Assembly: GCA_946616535.1 (NCBI GenBank)
Contig: CAMOJA010000005.1
Span: 1 to 64,000, forward strand
Source of the DNA: an uncultured Bacteroidales bacterium
GTDB lineage: Bacteria > Bacteroidota > Bacteroidia > Bacteroidales > Paludibacteraceae
DNA: 64,000 bases
Direction: 5' to 3'
The translations under genes were made by a program, and so were the position numbers. Below the pieces are notes generated by a model that had not been told where the DNA came from, did no database searches, and saw only the letters and a list, made by a program, of their open reading frames with translations. The stretch's first letter is position 1, and each line of letters starts with the position of its first letter. This document shows positions 1 to 7,981 of the stretch, piece after piece.

Positions 1-58
1 TTTTCCTCTCCGATCCGGTTATGGAGTTATGGTTTAAACATCGATAATGTACTCAATC

Positions 59-276
59 CTAAATCACCTTCTCCATAAACCGGTAGGCATTCCAGACGGT
101 GCCTTTACTAACGCGAAAAGCCAATGACACTTGCCATTGGCTTTTCTTAGGATGCTCCAGATGGTAGGCGTAGATGTCCATCCATTGGGCGTACTTGAGC
201 GGAAGCTCGAAATCGCGGAAGAGAATGCTCAGTTCTCCTTCTTGTTTTTTTTGAGCAAAAATTGATACTTGGTCAT
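59..276 (-). pseudogene. small helix-turn-helix protein, frame interrupted
   Basis: On the minus strand an ATG at 276 opens a frame (MTKYQFLLKK) that stops after 15 codons. The -1 frame carries the rest of a convincing protein ending at 59, including LPLKYAQWMDIYAYHLEHP and a helix-turn-helix-like stretch WQVSLAFRVSKGTVWNAYRF. The frames cross at a run of eight A (251 area) containing the heptamer A-AAA-AAC in register for -1 slippage. Joined, the product is about 72 aa. The downstream frame has no upstream ATG of its own. It may be a decayed gene, a homopolymer sequencing error, or programmed frameshifting. The family is not recognised; DNA binding is inferred from the helix-turn-helix pattern only. 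Confidence 0.5.
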
Positions 277-305
277 AATGATTGTTTTTTTAAAGAGTTA
301 TTGCC

Positions 306-334
306 ATTAAAAAAGGAGTCCTAATGACTCCTTT
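306..334 (-). terminator. intrinsic terminator
   Basis: A 9-bp perfect stem (AAAGGAGTC with GACTCCTTT, loop CTAAT) is followed on the minus strand by a T run. It lies downstream of the lipoprotein gene ending at 516 and just before the small HTH gene, so it separates the two. The 335-515 interval between it and the lipoprotein holds no supported gene; a lone TATATTTG at 378-385 on the minus strand could be a -7 box but has no partner. Confidence 0.7.
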
Positions 335-515
335 GCTTTTGCGCTCACAGTGCGGATTATTGTTTGAGCGTATAGGTCAAATATACACTTTTTTCGAACG
401 ACTTTTTTGGCACATCTTCACACTTTCTCAGTCCATTCTCGTGTGCCAATCCGCTATGAACGTACCCTGCCACGCGGTGAGGCGTGACGAGAGAGAGATG
501 AGAGATGATGGGATA

Positions 516-992
516 TTACTTGAGCTGTTTAGTTGCAACAACAGACACATTGCCGTCCCCGGAAGTAGCATAACCGCTATATGTAGCGTAGGCCTTTACG
601 GACGAGTCCCATTTGAGCTGATTCTCAGTCAGGGTAGCTTTGTCATAGTCAAACGTCAACTGGATCTCCACTCCGCTGTTTTCCGTGTAAACAACGTTGG
701 ATTCCAGAATCAGTTGGTTGCCGGATACTGTAGCATTGATCGTGTCATTATAACCGACCAAGATCACTTTGTCTTTATCTCCTACTTTGGAGATTGTAAA
801 ATTTCCTTTCCCGCTCAAAGGTATGTCGTAGGTAATGATACCTAATTTGATCACAGCTTTGCCTGTTGACTCATAGTTGTAGCCCCCTACAAACTGATCC
901 CGCGGGTCTACTTCATTCTTACCTCCACATGCTGCGAGAGCCACTACTGTACTCAATACGATACAGAATTTGGATAAATTTTTTGCTTTCAT
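516..992 (-). CDS. small lipoprotein, calycin-like beta protein
   Basis: 158 aa with a lipoprotein signal (VVALAAC, Cys22). The mature part is beta-rich with alternating turns (GKGNFTISK, VSGNQLILES), resembling the calycin/lipocalin-like lipoproteins common in Bacteroidales, and probably sits in the outer membrane or periplasm. A GGAG is placed 8 bases before the ATG. It is monocistronic: a clear promoter lies at 1179-1210 with a leader of about 180 bases, and a terminator follows. No enzymatic motif is visible; function unknown. Confidence 0.8.
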   Translation of the reverse strand: MKAKNLSKFCIVLSTVVALAACGGKNEVDPRDQFVGGYNYESTGKAVIKLGIITYDIPLSGKGNFTISKVGDKDKVILVGYNDTINATVSGNQLILESNVVYTENSGVEIQLTFDYDKATLTENQLKWDSSVKAYATYSGYATSGDGNVSVVATKQLK

Positions 993-1178
993 TTTTTTCT
1001 CCTTTTTTATATTAAATTTATTATTATCTCTCTTCTTGACAAAATATAAGAGAGGTTGGAATCATCAATTATAAGCGCTTAGGAATCGGGGTTTCTGTAT
1101 TCCGAATCAAGTATATTCTACTTCTTCCGCGCTTGTTAATAAAATAAAAATCGCCAAACGCTCATACCTTTGCCACGG

Positions 1179-1210
1179 CAAAGGTACTGCTTTTTTGCGG
1201 AATATGCAAA
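1179..1210 (-). promoter_or_regulatory. promoter for lipoprotein gene at 516-992
   Basis: Minus strand: TTTG (1210-1207), 20-base spacer, TACCTTTG (1186-1179). The -7 box is half of a palindrome (ACCTTTGCC-AC-GGCAAAGGT) spanning 1166-1185, so a plus-strand TACCTTTG is also present, but it lacks a correctly spaced -33 box. Confidence 0.7.
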
Positions 1211-1654
1211 AAAAATCGCTATTCAGGCGATTTTTTTTTAGGGTGTTATGGGTTTATAGACCGCAGCAAAGCTGCTCAAAGTAGAAAGACCGCTTCGCTC
1301 AAAGTAGAAAGATAAATCGAAAATGCGCAGTCATTTTGGCCTACGCGGCCTTGAGCGTATTAACTATATAAGGCGCGCTCGTAAGCGAGCTTCCAGCGCC
1401 CCCTAAATACCCAATCCGCCGTTGAGACCCTTGATAGGGCTCAACATGACTGCTTACAAAAATACGGGATTTCATCCCTCACAAAAATAGGGAAAATAAC
1501 CCCCCCGGCCCCCTGAAGGGGGGTGATTGGTGATTGGTGAGAGGTTATAGCCCTTCTCGGCGGAGCGGTCACGGACTTCCTTCGTTAGTCGGGAGGACGC
1601 TCCGGGTGATTGGTGATTCAATAAAACCTTTCTCGGCGGAGGCCGCTCTGTTTG
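1211..1654. other. hairpin-rich gene-free interval
   Basis: No supported coding frame. From left to right it contains a terminator-like hairpin AATCGC/GCGATT flanked by A and T runs (1211-1240); two copies of GCTCAAAGTAGAAAGA (near 1273 and 1297); hairpins GGCC/GGCC, GCTCG/CGAGC and GTTGAG...CTCAAC (around 1345, 1380, 1420-1445); an inverted ATCCCT/AGGGA site at 1474-1498; a GC-rich REP-like patch near 1500; and 7-base repeats TGATTGG at 1524-1540 and 1607-1619. It is either an untranslated region of the upstream operon or a repeat landing zone. Confidence 0.6.
1474..1498. promoter_or_regulatory. inverted-repeat site resembling the 7004-7025 operator
   Basis: ATCCCT, then CAC, then AAAAATAGGGAAAATA. 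Apart from the three-base CAC insert it is identical to the site between the porin and the hemerythrin/LuxR gene. Here it lies 3' of the cytochrome-assembly gene, so a regulatory role is uncertain. Confidence 0.35.
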
Positions 1655-2728
1655 TCAGGCATACGAATGTAAGCCGGAGAAGAAGTAGTTCACTCCAAAA
1701 TAAGTGAACAGGACGAAGAGGAAGGCGACAATACAGAGGATATGGTAGAGTATTACTGATTGGTTATTGGTGATTGGTAATTTGTTCTTTAGCCAAGGCC
1801 AATGAATCAATAGCGCATAGACCAGCATGGTGATGAGTGCCCATGTCTCTTTCGGATCCCATCCCCAGTACCGTCCCCACGACATATTCGCCCATACCGC
1901 ACCGATGAAGATACCGGCCGTCAGACAGAATAAGGCCGGATAAAGGAGTATCTGTGAAAGAGCCATCAACGATTCACGACGTTTGCGCATACACAACCCG
2001 AGAATCCCATTGATCATCATGACGGCAAAGAGGGTGTACGCCAGCATAATGACGGATACATGGATGCCTAACAAAGGTGTCTGCAGGACGGGTTGGAGAG
2101 GAGGTTTAGGTGTCACCACTTTGGTCATTACAATGGCTAACACCACAGCGGCTATTCCTAAACCGACCATCCACCATGTATGTTGCTTCTGTAACAGTGC
2201 GCGGAAGAGGGTGTTCTTCTGAAAGAAGAAACCGATCATTGCGATCAACAATAAAGCGTAGCCGGAATAGGTGATTCCTATGCCCCAAGGATCGTAGTTA
2301 TACGAGAGTACGACCCCTTGTAAATCGCTGTCATAGTCGGACTGACAGAAGCGAAAACCATGGTACTTCAGCGGTTTGTTCATTCGTACAGTACCCTCGT
2401 CCACCGCGAGTCCTTGTGCTTCCTTTTTTGCCCCGCGATTCAACAGTCGCAGTTCGGAGATAAAGTCCACGGGAGTCTGTCCGTCCTCGTCATAAACCAC
2501 TTGAAAATCCCAGAGGAAGAGAGTGACGGCAGATTGGTGATTTATGATTTTTGATTGATGATTGAGGGTCTGCGCTTTATCGGCCCGCAAGTGTATCTCC
2601 CCTTGTTCACCGAAGAAATGGGTCACACATGCCCCCACGACGATGGTCGCGAGGGCAATGTGCAACAAGCCTGTAAAGAATCGGTTCTTCAACCGGAACG
2701 GGCGAATCCAATCCATATCAGATCGCAT
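1655..2728 (-). CDS. ResB-CcsA-type cytochrome c biogenesis protein
   Basis: 357 aa integral membrane protein for delivery and attachment of haem to periplasmic c-type cytochromes (system II). The N-terminal part (about 1-150) has one membrane helix and a ResB-like periplasmic region; the C-terminal part has about six helices with the CcsA/CcmF-family haem-handling tryptophan motif WGRYWGWDPKETW. Two stretches are coded by 7-base repeats (NHQSKIINHQS near residue 55 and LPITNNQS near 315) and look like insertions. It overlaps the di-haem oxidoreductase gene by 11 bases, so the two are co-translated and that protein is the natural client. Another possible start is the Met at 2716. Confidence 0.88.
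   Translation of the reverse strand: MRSDMDWIRPFRLKNRFFTGLLHIALATIVVGACVTHFFGEQGEIHLRADKAQTLNHQSKIINHQSAVTLFLWDFQVVYDEDGQTPVDFISELRLLNRGAKKEAQGLAVDEGTVRMNKPLKYHGFRFCQSDYDSDLQGVVLSYNYDPWGIGITYSGYALLLIAMIGFFFQKNTLFRALLQKQHTWWMVGLGIAAVVLAIVMTKVVTPKPPLQPVLQTPLLGIHVSVIMLAYTLFAVMMINGILGLCMRKRRESLMALSQILLYPALFCLTAGIFIGAVWANMSWGRYWGWDPKETWALITMLVYALLIHWPWLKNKLPITNNQSVILYHILCIVAFLFVLFTYFGVNYFFSGLHSYA
1758..1785. repeat. 7-base periodic repeat inside CDS
   Basis: TGATTGG, TTATTGG, TGATTGG, TAATTTG in tandem, read in frame by the cytochrome biogenesis gene as LPITNNQS. Confidence 0.7.
2532..2568. repeat. 7-base periodic repeat inside CDS
   Basis: GATTGGT, GATTTAT, GATTTTT, GATTGAT, GATTGAG: five 7-base units with a constant GATT core. 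They are read in frame as NHQSKIINHQS in the cytochrome biogenesis protein. Confidence 0.75.
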
Positions 2729-4292
2729 TGATGAAGGCTACGACAGCGTCGCGGTCCTCTTTATTCAGTTTGTAGAACTGTTGCGTAGGCCAGTACGCAT
2801 CCGATTGATTGCTGTAACCATGCCACATGATAGCCTCAATCACGTTGCGAGCACGAGTGTCGTGCATACGTGCTTCGTACAAATCGCCGGTTGCTTTTCT
2901 ATGCAAACCGCGACCCCAGAGCGGGGTAGTACGGCACCAACCGGTGCGGATATCGTTCTCCATGCATAGCTTATGCTGAACCATATCGGTATAAGGCCAA
3001 ATCTTTTGATTCGGATAACGCGGCATAGAAGCAGTAACCGGGAAGTTATTCGGGTCACGCACCTCGTCCGAACCGGTCGTCCATGTAGGACGATGGCAGT
3101 AGTCGCAACCGATTTGCGAGAACAGTTCCTTTCCGCGCAGCACTTTCTCATCATTCACGCCGCGTGCGGCCGGAACGGCCAGTCCGCGATGCCAAACCAT
3201 CACTTGTGTAAACTCTTCGTCCGTCATCTCGGCTGGTAACTCTTTGCTGGTGAGGTAGTTATACAACTCATCTTCGGTCTTACCGGATGTTGTTTGTACC
3301 TCCGGATCTTTGGAAGCGTACTCGGCATAGATGGTACCATTGAGGTCAAGGTAGTGATATTTTCTGTCGCTACGGGTGACGTTAGTGATGTTCCAGATAG
3401 CGTTAGCGCCCGCTGCATCCATGATAGGTCCGCGCGTAAGGGCGTAGGTGAAGCGCTTGGGTCCCCATTGCGGGTCGTTCTTATAATAACCGCTGGTTGC
3501 AAAACCTCCGTCCCAGAAAGCAGGATTCAGACCGTTCTTGAGTTTGCCGTCTGCCGCTTCTTTGGCGTACTGGTCAATGATGTCTTGATCCGGAATAGCA
3601 TCTAATAGTCCGGAGCCATATACACCGATTGTGTTCTCCAGTTTCACTTCATAACCTTGGCTCTCGAGCAGACCATCCGGGTCGCGATAACCTTGGTTAT
3701 AGACATACACAGCCGTGTTCGGCATGTGTACTTCCGGATAGCGTAACTCATAGGTCTCGCCATCTTCAAACTTATTGCCGTGCTCGTCCGTGACGGTCTT
3801 CCATGTAACCGTGATCTGATCGGGGTCCAGCGGAGCAGGGAAGGGTGCAGCGCCGAAGAGTTGCGGCATACCTGCTAACCAAGGCACATAGGCTTGGGTA
3901 GCCGGGTTGATGACGACGAGCAGCGTACCATTACCTACATTCGATGCGTCGTATGTACCTTCCGGCACGGAAGTACCATGCGAATAGTTCGGGTGACAGT
4001 GCTGACAAGATGAACGGACATAGACCGGTCCCAAACCATGCTGACGACCTTCGGTGTTGGTCACAAACGGTTTTTCGGCAATCTGGTCACCTTGTGCGAA
4101 CAACGTTCCTAAACCTGCGTCTTCGGTAGCAGGAGTGGGTTGACGGAAGGTCATAGACGAGGTGTTGGTTGTCGTACCTAATTTACCTCCGGTGTAGTAC
4201 CAGTCCGGCATGTCGGTTTCCGGGGCTTCTCCGCCTTTACAAGCCACGAGTGCAACAGCCGCAAGCGCCATAAAAAAGAATTGTTTTTTCAT
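2718..4292 (-). CDS. di-haem oxidoreductase (DHOR/DUF1111) lipoprotein
   Basis: 524 aa lipoprotein (LVAC, Cys18) with two c-type haem sites: CQHCH at residues 96-100 and CDYCH at 396-400. Layout and length fit the DUF1111 di-haem oxidoreductase family, distantly related to di-haem cytochrome c peroxidases. It acts in the periplasm, attached to a membrane. It is second to last of a minus-strand operon: porin, imelysin, this gene, then the haem-assembly gene. DUF1111 proteins are often encoded beside imelysin-like proteins, so a role in metal or redox-linked uptake is likely. The substrate is not known from sequence. Confidence 0.87.
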   Translation of the reverse strand: MKKQFFFMALAAVALVACKGGEAPETDMPDWYYTGGKLGTTTNTSSMTFRQPTPATEDAGLGTLFAQGDQIAEKPFVTNTEGRQHGLGPVYVRSSCQHCHPNYSHGTSVPEGTYDASNVGNGTLLVVINPATQAYVPWLAGMPQLFGAAPFPAPLDPDQITVTWKTVTDEHGNKFEDGETYELRYPEVHMPNTAVYVYNQGYRDPDGLLESQGYEVKLENTIGVYGSGLLDAIPDQDIIDQYAKEAADGKLKNGLNPAFWDGGFATSGYYKNDPQWGPKRFTYALTRGPIMDAAGANAIWNITNVTRSDRKYHYLDLNGTIYAEYASKDPEVQTTSGKTEDELYNYLTSKELPAEMTDEEFTQVMVWHRGLAVPAARGVNDEKVLRGKELFSQIGCDYCHRPTWTTGSDEVRDPNNFPVTASMPRYPNQKIWPYTDMVQHKLCMENDIRTGWCRTTPLWGRGLHRKATGDLYEARMHDTRARNVIEAIMWHGYSNQSDAYWPTQQFYKLNKEDRDAVVAFINAI

Positions 4293-4315
4293 AGATATTC
4301 CGTATTAATTATTTA

Positions 4316-5488
4316 TTACTTTGACAGAAGGGGTAATACTTCGTCGTCGAGCACTTCTTCCAGAGCTTGTACTTTCTCAATGGCCGTTTTTACAAGCGGA
4401 TTACCCTGTGCTGTATTCTCAAAGTCCTCAATTGCTTCAATCGCAGCGATAGCGTCTTCGATGGCTTTGCGCACATTCGCGTCTAATTCGGCATCCTGAC
4501 GATATACATAGTTGGAAATCGAGTAGTCTCCGGTTTGTGCACCGCAGTACGCGTGTTGAATAGAACGGATGTTATCAGCAAAGTCAATGGTAGAAGTGCA
4601 ACTGTACGGACTCTCGATATAATCGCGCTCTTCGGGGGTACTGCTGATATACGGGTTGCCCAACTTAAGGTCAGCTACTTCTCCTGCAATGTCAATAGCA
4701 CCGGCAATAATCTCTTCGGCAACTTCCTGGTAAGTCACATAGATCGAACCTGCTTTCCCGGCATTGATCATTTGCCAACCGTAGCGGTCTTCGTAGGGCT
4801 CTACTTCTCCTTCTTCGAGGATAGCCATCTTTGCTTCACTCACTTCACCGGCCCATGCATATTCCAGCAGAATCGCCTGTTGTGTGAGGTCTTCTACAAT
4901 CGCGTTCAGATAGATTGCTTCGGCATGGGTGAGGTTCGTTGCATGGGGTCGACCGGTTCCTACAGCACGTCCGCCTTGCTCAATCGATTCGAAGAGCAGG
5001 AACTCGCAAGCATGGAAACCCTTCAGGGCATAGCCCAGTTTATCGCCTACATACGCGCCGCCTTCTTCTTCAATCTGCGCCATGCGTGCAGAATCATTCA
5101 AAAGAGCGTTCATCGCATTGAAATCCAGCGGCCAGGAGTCAATGTGCGGATCGATGTTATGTGCACTGGCCGGACCATAAAGGAAAGCTTCGCTTTGCTC
5201 CCAAGACTTACGCATCAGTCGCCATGAAGCATCTGCATCTTTCATTAATTGGGTGTAGTCCTGCTCTGCCTCTACGGCTTCAAGAATCTGTCCGGTTTGG
5301 TCCAGCAGGGTAATTCCTGCATCGGCCATCGCACGATAGGTAGCAATCACTGTGTTGTTGACATAGGGTGTAGCAGCACGCTGCAGCGCCTCTTCTTTGT
5401 CTGAGGATGCTCCTCCTCCCTTGTTTTCGCATGCTGCCATTCCTATGACGCATGCAGCACATAGTGCCCATTTAAAAATCTTTTTCAT
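4316..5488 (-). CDS. imelysin-family lipoprotein
   Basis: 390 aa, lipobox MAAC (Cys20). Mostly alpha-helical, with the imelysin signature GxHxxE seen as GFHACE (157-162) and a tryptophan-rich SWPLDFNAMNALL segment. Imelysin-like proteins (IrpA, EfeO C-domain, ICMP) are periplasmic or surface metal/haem-binding proteins that are commonly iron regulated; despite the M75 label, proteolysis is not expected. It lies 23 bases upstream of the di-haem oxidoreductase and 26 bases downstream of the porin, so the three form one transcript. Iron or haem acquisition is the best inference. Confidence 0.87.
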   Translation of the reverse strand: MKKIFKWALCAACVIGMAACENKGGGASSDKEEALQRAATPYVNNTVIATYRAMADAGITLLDQTGQILEAVEAEQDYTQLMKDADASWRLMRKSWEQSEAFLYGPASAHNIDPHIDSWPLDFNAMNALLNDSARMAQIEEEGGAYVGDKLGYALKGFHACEFLLFESIEQGGRAVGTGRPHATNLTHAEAIYLNAIVEDLTQQAILLEYAWAGEVSEAKMAILEEGEVEPYEDRYGWQMINAGKAGSIYVTYQEVAEEIIAGAIDIAGEVADLKLGNPYISSTPEERDYIESPYSCTSTIDFADNIRSIQHAYCGAQTGDYSISNYVYRQDAELDANVRKAIEDAIAAIEAIEDFENTAQGNPLVKTAIEKVQALEEVLDDEVLPLLSK

Positions 5489-5500
5489 GTAAGTTATTAT

Positions 5501-5525
5501 TTTTGATTTATGATTTATAACTGAT
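5501..5525. repeat. 7-base periodic repeat at gene junction
   Basis: TGATTTA, TGATTTA, TAACTGA in the porin-imelysin junction, running into the porin stop codon; part of the dispersed 7-base family. Confidence 0.6.
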
Positions 5526-6930
5526 AAAATCCTGCATAGACGATACCAATCGCAAACTGCGGTTCATCGTTGTATAACTTCCCTTTCGTTCCGTCCGCCC
5601 GCGTACCTTGTTTCAAAATACCGTACGAGAACTCTGCTTTCACGCCAATCTGCTTAATGGGGAAATAATTGATACCTACTGCTGCTCGATGCCGTCCGCA
5701 CCAGGCGTACATGTCGGTCGGTTGGTTGTCGTAGCGAAACATCGAATCATAATAGTCGTAGCGCCCGAAGAGGTAGAACGATTGATTTTTTTCTTTCAGT
5801 TTCTGATTCAGACTGAAGAAATCATACCCGGCTTCGAACCCTGCTGCCAAAGCGTCGGATGCCACCCATTGTTTACTACTCACCGAACCTTTTCGCATGG
5901 AGATATTATATTGGGTAATAGCCGCTGCATCGCTTAAATGACCGTACGTGAAACTACCGCGAAGAACGACACCGTAATCCTTATAGGCGAAGTCGAAAGA
6001 ACCGATAGTTACCGTTCCTTTGACATCTTTATACGCACTGGCGTCCAACTCGCTGTTGCTCTTACTCAGCGTGTTTCGGAAGGAGTTGCCGCAGTAACCG
6101 CTGAGGCTGAGGCGCAAACCCTTCACCCCCGTATAATCGATACGCGCAGCGCCTGCAAACACGTTCGCTAACTTGAATTCGTAGGGACTTCCGGCTCCCG
6201 GTTTTACCCAGTTCTTGCGGTTAAAACGGTCGCTGTCCAGACCGGGTAAAAACATCGCCTGGTAATGCCAACCGTTCGGCGTCGAACCCATAAAAGTCAA
6301 GGCCACTTCATGCCAAGTACTCGGGATAATCGTGAACTCTCCTTCGTTACGATACACACCGAAATATTCAGTGGACTCATGGTGCGCATTCAGTGCACCG
6401 ACGGGTATCACCTGCATACCGGCGCGGATAATTGCATAGCGATTAAAGGCCTTTTGTAACCAAAACTGCTCCAACGCCACTTCTCCTCCGCGCTCCACTT
6501 CCTGTTCGTACTCACCGCCCTCTTCTTCTTCAATCTCAATAGCCGACTCTGTACCTCCGTGCTCGAACTCGATTTCCGTACCAACACTCCAACCATGTCC
6601 GAAGTCGTAACCCAGATAAATCACTACATGCGGCAGGTCGAACTCCCCGTAATGGTCATTGGCGTATTTCTCGGGATTCTTGCCGTAACGCAGGTAATTA
6701 TTCGAGAACCAACAATGTTTGGCAGTCACTTCACCATATCCGCCGATAGTAAAAGCACCTTTCCTCCCTACTTTTGGGGATACACTGTCTTTCTCTGCTT
6801 TTTTCTCCAAGCGCTCTACACGTTGTACAAGCGCCTGCAAATCAGCAGCACTCACCTTGATGCTGTCTTCGGCACGTGCGCCTAACACGCACAAAATCAG
6901 CACAATAAAAGCGATTGTTTGTCTTTTCAT
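5515..6930 (-). CDS. outer-membrane porin with N-terminal coiled coil
   Basis: 471 aa. Signal peptide (residues 1-20, ending GARA), then a short coiled coil (LQALVQRVERLEKKAEK) as in phosphate-selective-porin-like proteins, then a beta-barrel with alternating aromatic strands and a terminal strand ending in IGIVYAGFYQL. The acidic insert IEIEEEEGGEYEQEVERGGE (about 115-134) may be an extracellular metal-binding loop. It is the first gene of the operon with imelysin and the di-haem oxidoreductase, suggesting it passes a small solute, perhaps iron, to them. The promoter is at 6974-7004, back to back with that of a LuxR-type regulator. Confidence 0.83.
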   Translation of the reverse strand: MKRQTIAFIVLILCVLGARAEDSIKVSAADLQALVQRVERLEKKAEKDSVSPKVGRKGAFTIGGYGEVTAKHCWFSNNYLRYGKNPEKYANDHYGEFDLPHVVIYLGYDFGHGWSVGTEIEFEHGGTESAIEIEEEEGGEYEQEVERGGEVALEQFWLQKAFNRYAIIRAGMQVIPVGALNAHHESTEYFGVYRNEGEFTIIPSTWHEVALTFMGSTPNGWHYQAMFLPGLDSDRFNRKNWVKPGAGSPYEFKLANVFAGAARIDYTGVKGLRLSLSGYCGNSFRNTLSKSNSELDASAYKDVKGTVTIGSFDFAYKDYGVVLRGSFTYGHLSDAAAITQYNISMRKGSVSSKQWVASDALAAGFEAGYDFFSLNQKLKEKNQSFYLFGRYDYYDSMFRYDNQPTDMYAWCGRHRAAVGINYFPIKQIGVKAEFSYGILKQGTRADGTKGKLYNDEPQFAIGIVYAGFYQL

Positions 6931-6932
6931 CC

Positions 6933-6960
6933 TCTAAACACTAAACGCTAAACATTAAAC
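6933..6960. repeat. 7-base periodic repeat at gene boundary
   Basis: CTAAACA, CTAAACG, CTAAACA, TTAAAC directly upstream of the porin start codon, inside its short leader. Confidence 0.75.
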
Positions 6961-6973
6961 TTCTTTTCGAATG

Positions 6974-7004
6974 CAAAATTACTGCTTTGTCCAAATTGTC
7001 GCAA
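6974..7004 (-). promoter_or_regulatory. promoter of porin-imelysin-cytochrome operon
   Basis: Minus strand: TTG (7004-7002), 20-base spacer ending GCAG, TAATTTTG (6981-6974). It lies back to back with the plus-strand promoter at 7035-7066. Confidence 0.65.
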
Positions 7005-7025
7005 TCCCTAAAAATAGGGAAAATA
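7004..7025. promoter_or_regulatory. candidate operator between divergent promoters
   Basis: Inverted repeat CCCTA-AAAA-TAGGG (7006-7019) between the -33 boxes of the porin operon and the hemerythrin/LuxR gene. A near copy lies at 1474-1498. Placement suggests binding by a regulator of either direction, perhaps the adjacent LuxR-type protein itself (inference). Confidence 0.5.
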
Positions 7026-7034
7026 GGCTCCGGA

Positions 7035-7066
7035 TTTGTGCATATCGGATTTTTTTTGTACTTTTG
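7035..7066 (+). promoter_or_regulatory. promoter of hemerythrin/LuxR regulator
   Basis: TTTG (7035-7038), 20-base spacer, TACTTTTG (7059-7066). It fixes the start codon downstream: the ATG at 7094, not the longer frame from 6971. Confidence 0.75.
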
Positions 7067-7093
7067 CACCGATTTTTAAGAATTTTACGCATT

Positions 7094-7981
7094 ATGTACA
7101 AAGCTTCGCATAAGATGTGCGACCTGATAGCGCACGAGGAGGATGCCATTCAGATCATCAGTCGGTTTGGCTTAGAAATGGGTGTGGGAGAACAGACGAT
7201 CGAACAAGTTTGCGAGGCGTATCATGTGCATACCCCTACTTTCCTGGCTATCGTCAACTATAAGGTCTTTCATAAACGGGTCATCCCGAATGATATCGAT
7301 ATCCCTACGCTGCAGCGCTATCTGAGCAATGCGCATTCTTATTTTCTGGAGTTTCGTCTTCCCCGCCTTCGTCGGGCGCTGATAGAGGCAATCATTCCGG
7401 CCGATCCGACGACCAAGATCCCCGGACTTATCTTACGATGCTATGATGAGTTTGTGGAGGAGATCCGTACGCATATTGCGCACGAGAACGAAGGGCTTTA
7501 TGACGAACACGAGCACGACGATCAGCGAATCACCGATAAACTGACCGAAATTAAAAACCTCATTATCAAGTATTATCCCGGAGCGAATCTGCAACCTTCA
7601 ATCACCAATGCCCAATCACCAATCACCTATCTTTTGATAAGTGTGATGTCCGATTTATGGCACACGGAGCAGGATTTTGCCGACCATTGTGCGATAGAGG
7701 ACGATATCTTACGTCCGGCATTGACCCAAGAGAAGCCCCACACTCGTCGTCGGCATCAATTGCCTGAGACCGAAGAACTGAGTGAGCGCGAACAGGATGT
7801 ACTGGTGCAAGTGGTGCGTGGATTGAGTAACAAAGAGATAGCCGATGTGCTTTGTATCTCTACCCACACGGTCATTTCGCACCGAAAAAATATAGCCCGC
7901 AAATTGAATATTCATTCAACTGCAGGCCTTACGATCTATGCGATCGTTAATAAACTCGTGGATATCAATACCTTAGAGTGA
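7094..7981 (+). CDS. hemerythrin-like domain/LuxR-type transcription regulator
   Basis: 295 aa from the ATG after the mapped promoter. Residues 1-215 are helical with scattered His and acidic residues (RTHIAHENEGLYDEHEHDD near 125-143, LWHTEQDFADH near 189-198), consistent with a hemerythrin-like di-iron four-helix bundle. Residues 229-290 are a LuxR/FixJ helix-turn-helix (LSEREQDVLVQVVRGLSNKE). Such a protein could sense oxygen, nitric oxide or iron through the bundle and bind DNA through the C-terminus. Divergent from the porin-imelysin-cytochrome operon, it is the obvious candidate regulator. A 7-base repeat inserts SITNAQSPIT (169-178). Its 3' end overlaps the convergent GH53 gene by 9 bases. 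Confidence 0.8.
   Translation: MYKASHKMCDLIAHEEDAIQIISRFGLEMGVGEQTIEQVCEAYHVHTPTFLAIVNYKVFHKRVIPNDIDIPTLQRYLSNAHSYFLEFRLPRLRRALIEAIIPADPTTKIPGLILRCYDEFVEEIRTHIAHENEGLYDEHEHDDQRITDKLTEIKNLIIKYYPGANLQPSITNAQSPITYLLISVMSDLWHTEQDFADHCAIEDDILRPALTQEKPHTRRRHQLPETEELSEREQDVLVQVVRGLSNKEIADVLCISTHTVISHRKNIARKLNIHSTAGLTIYAIVNKLVDINTLE
7599..7630. repeat. 7-base periodic repeat inside CDS
   Basis: CAATCAC, CAATGCC, CAATCAC, CAATCAC units read in frame as SITNAQSPIT in the LuxR-type regulator, in the linker region of its sensor domain. Confidence 0.75.

Noticed and set aside
6971..7093. N-terminal extension of the LuxR-type regulator frame
   Set aside because: It spans the -33 and -7 boxes of the gene's own promoter and its residues are not protein-like; the ATG at 7094 is preferred.
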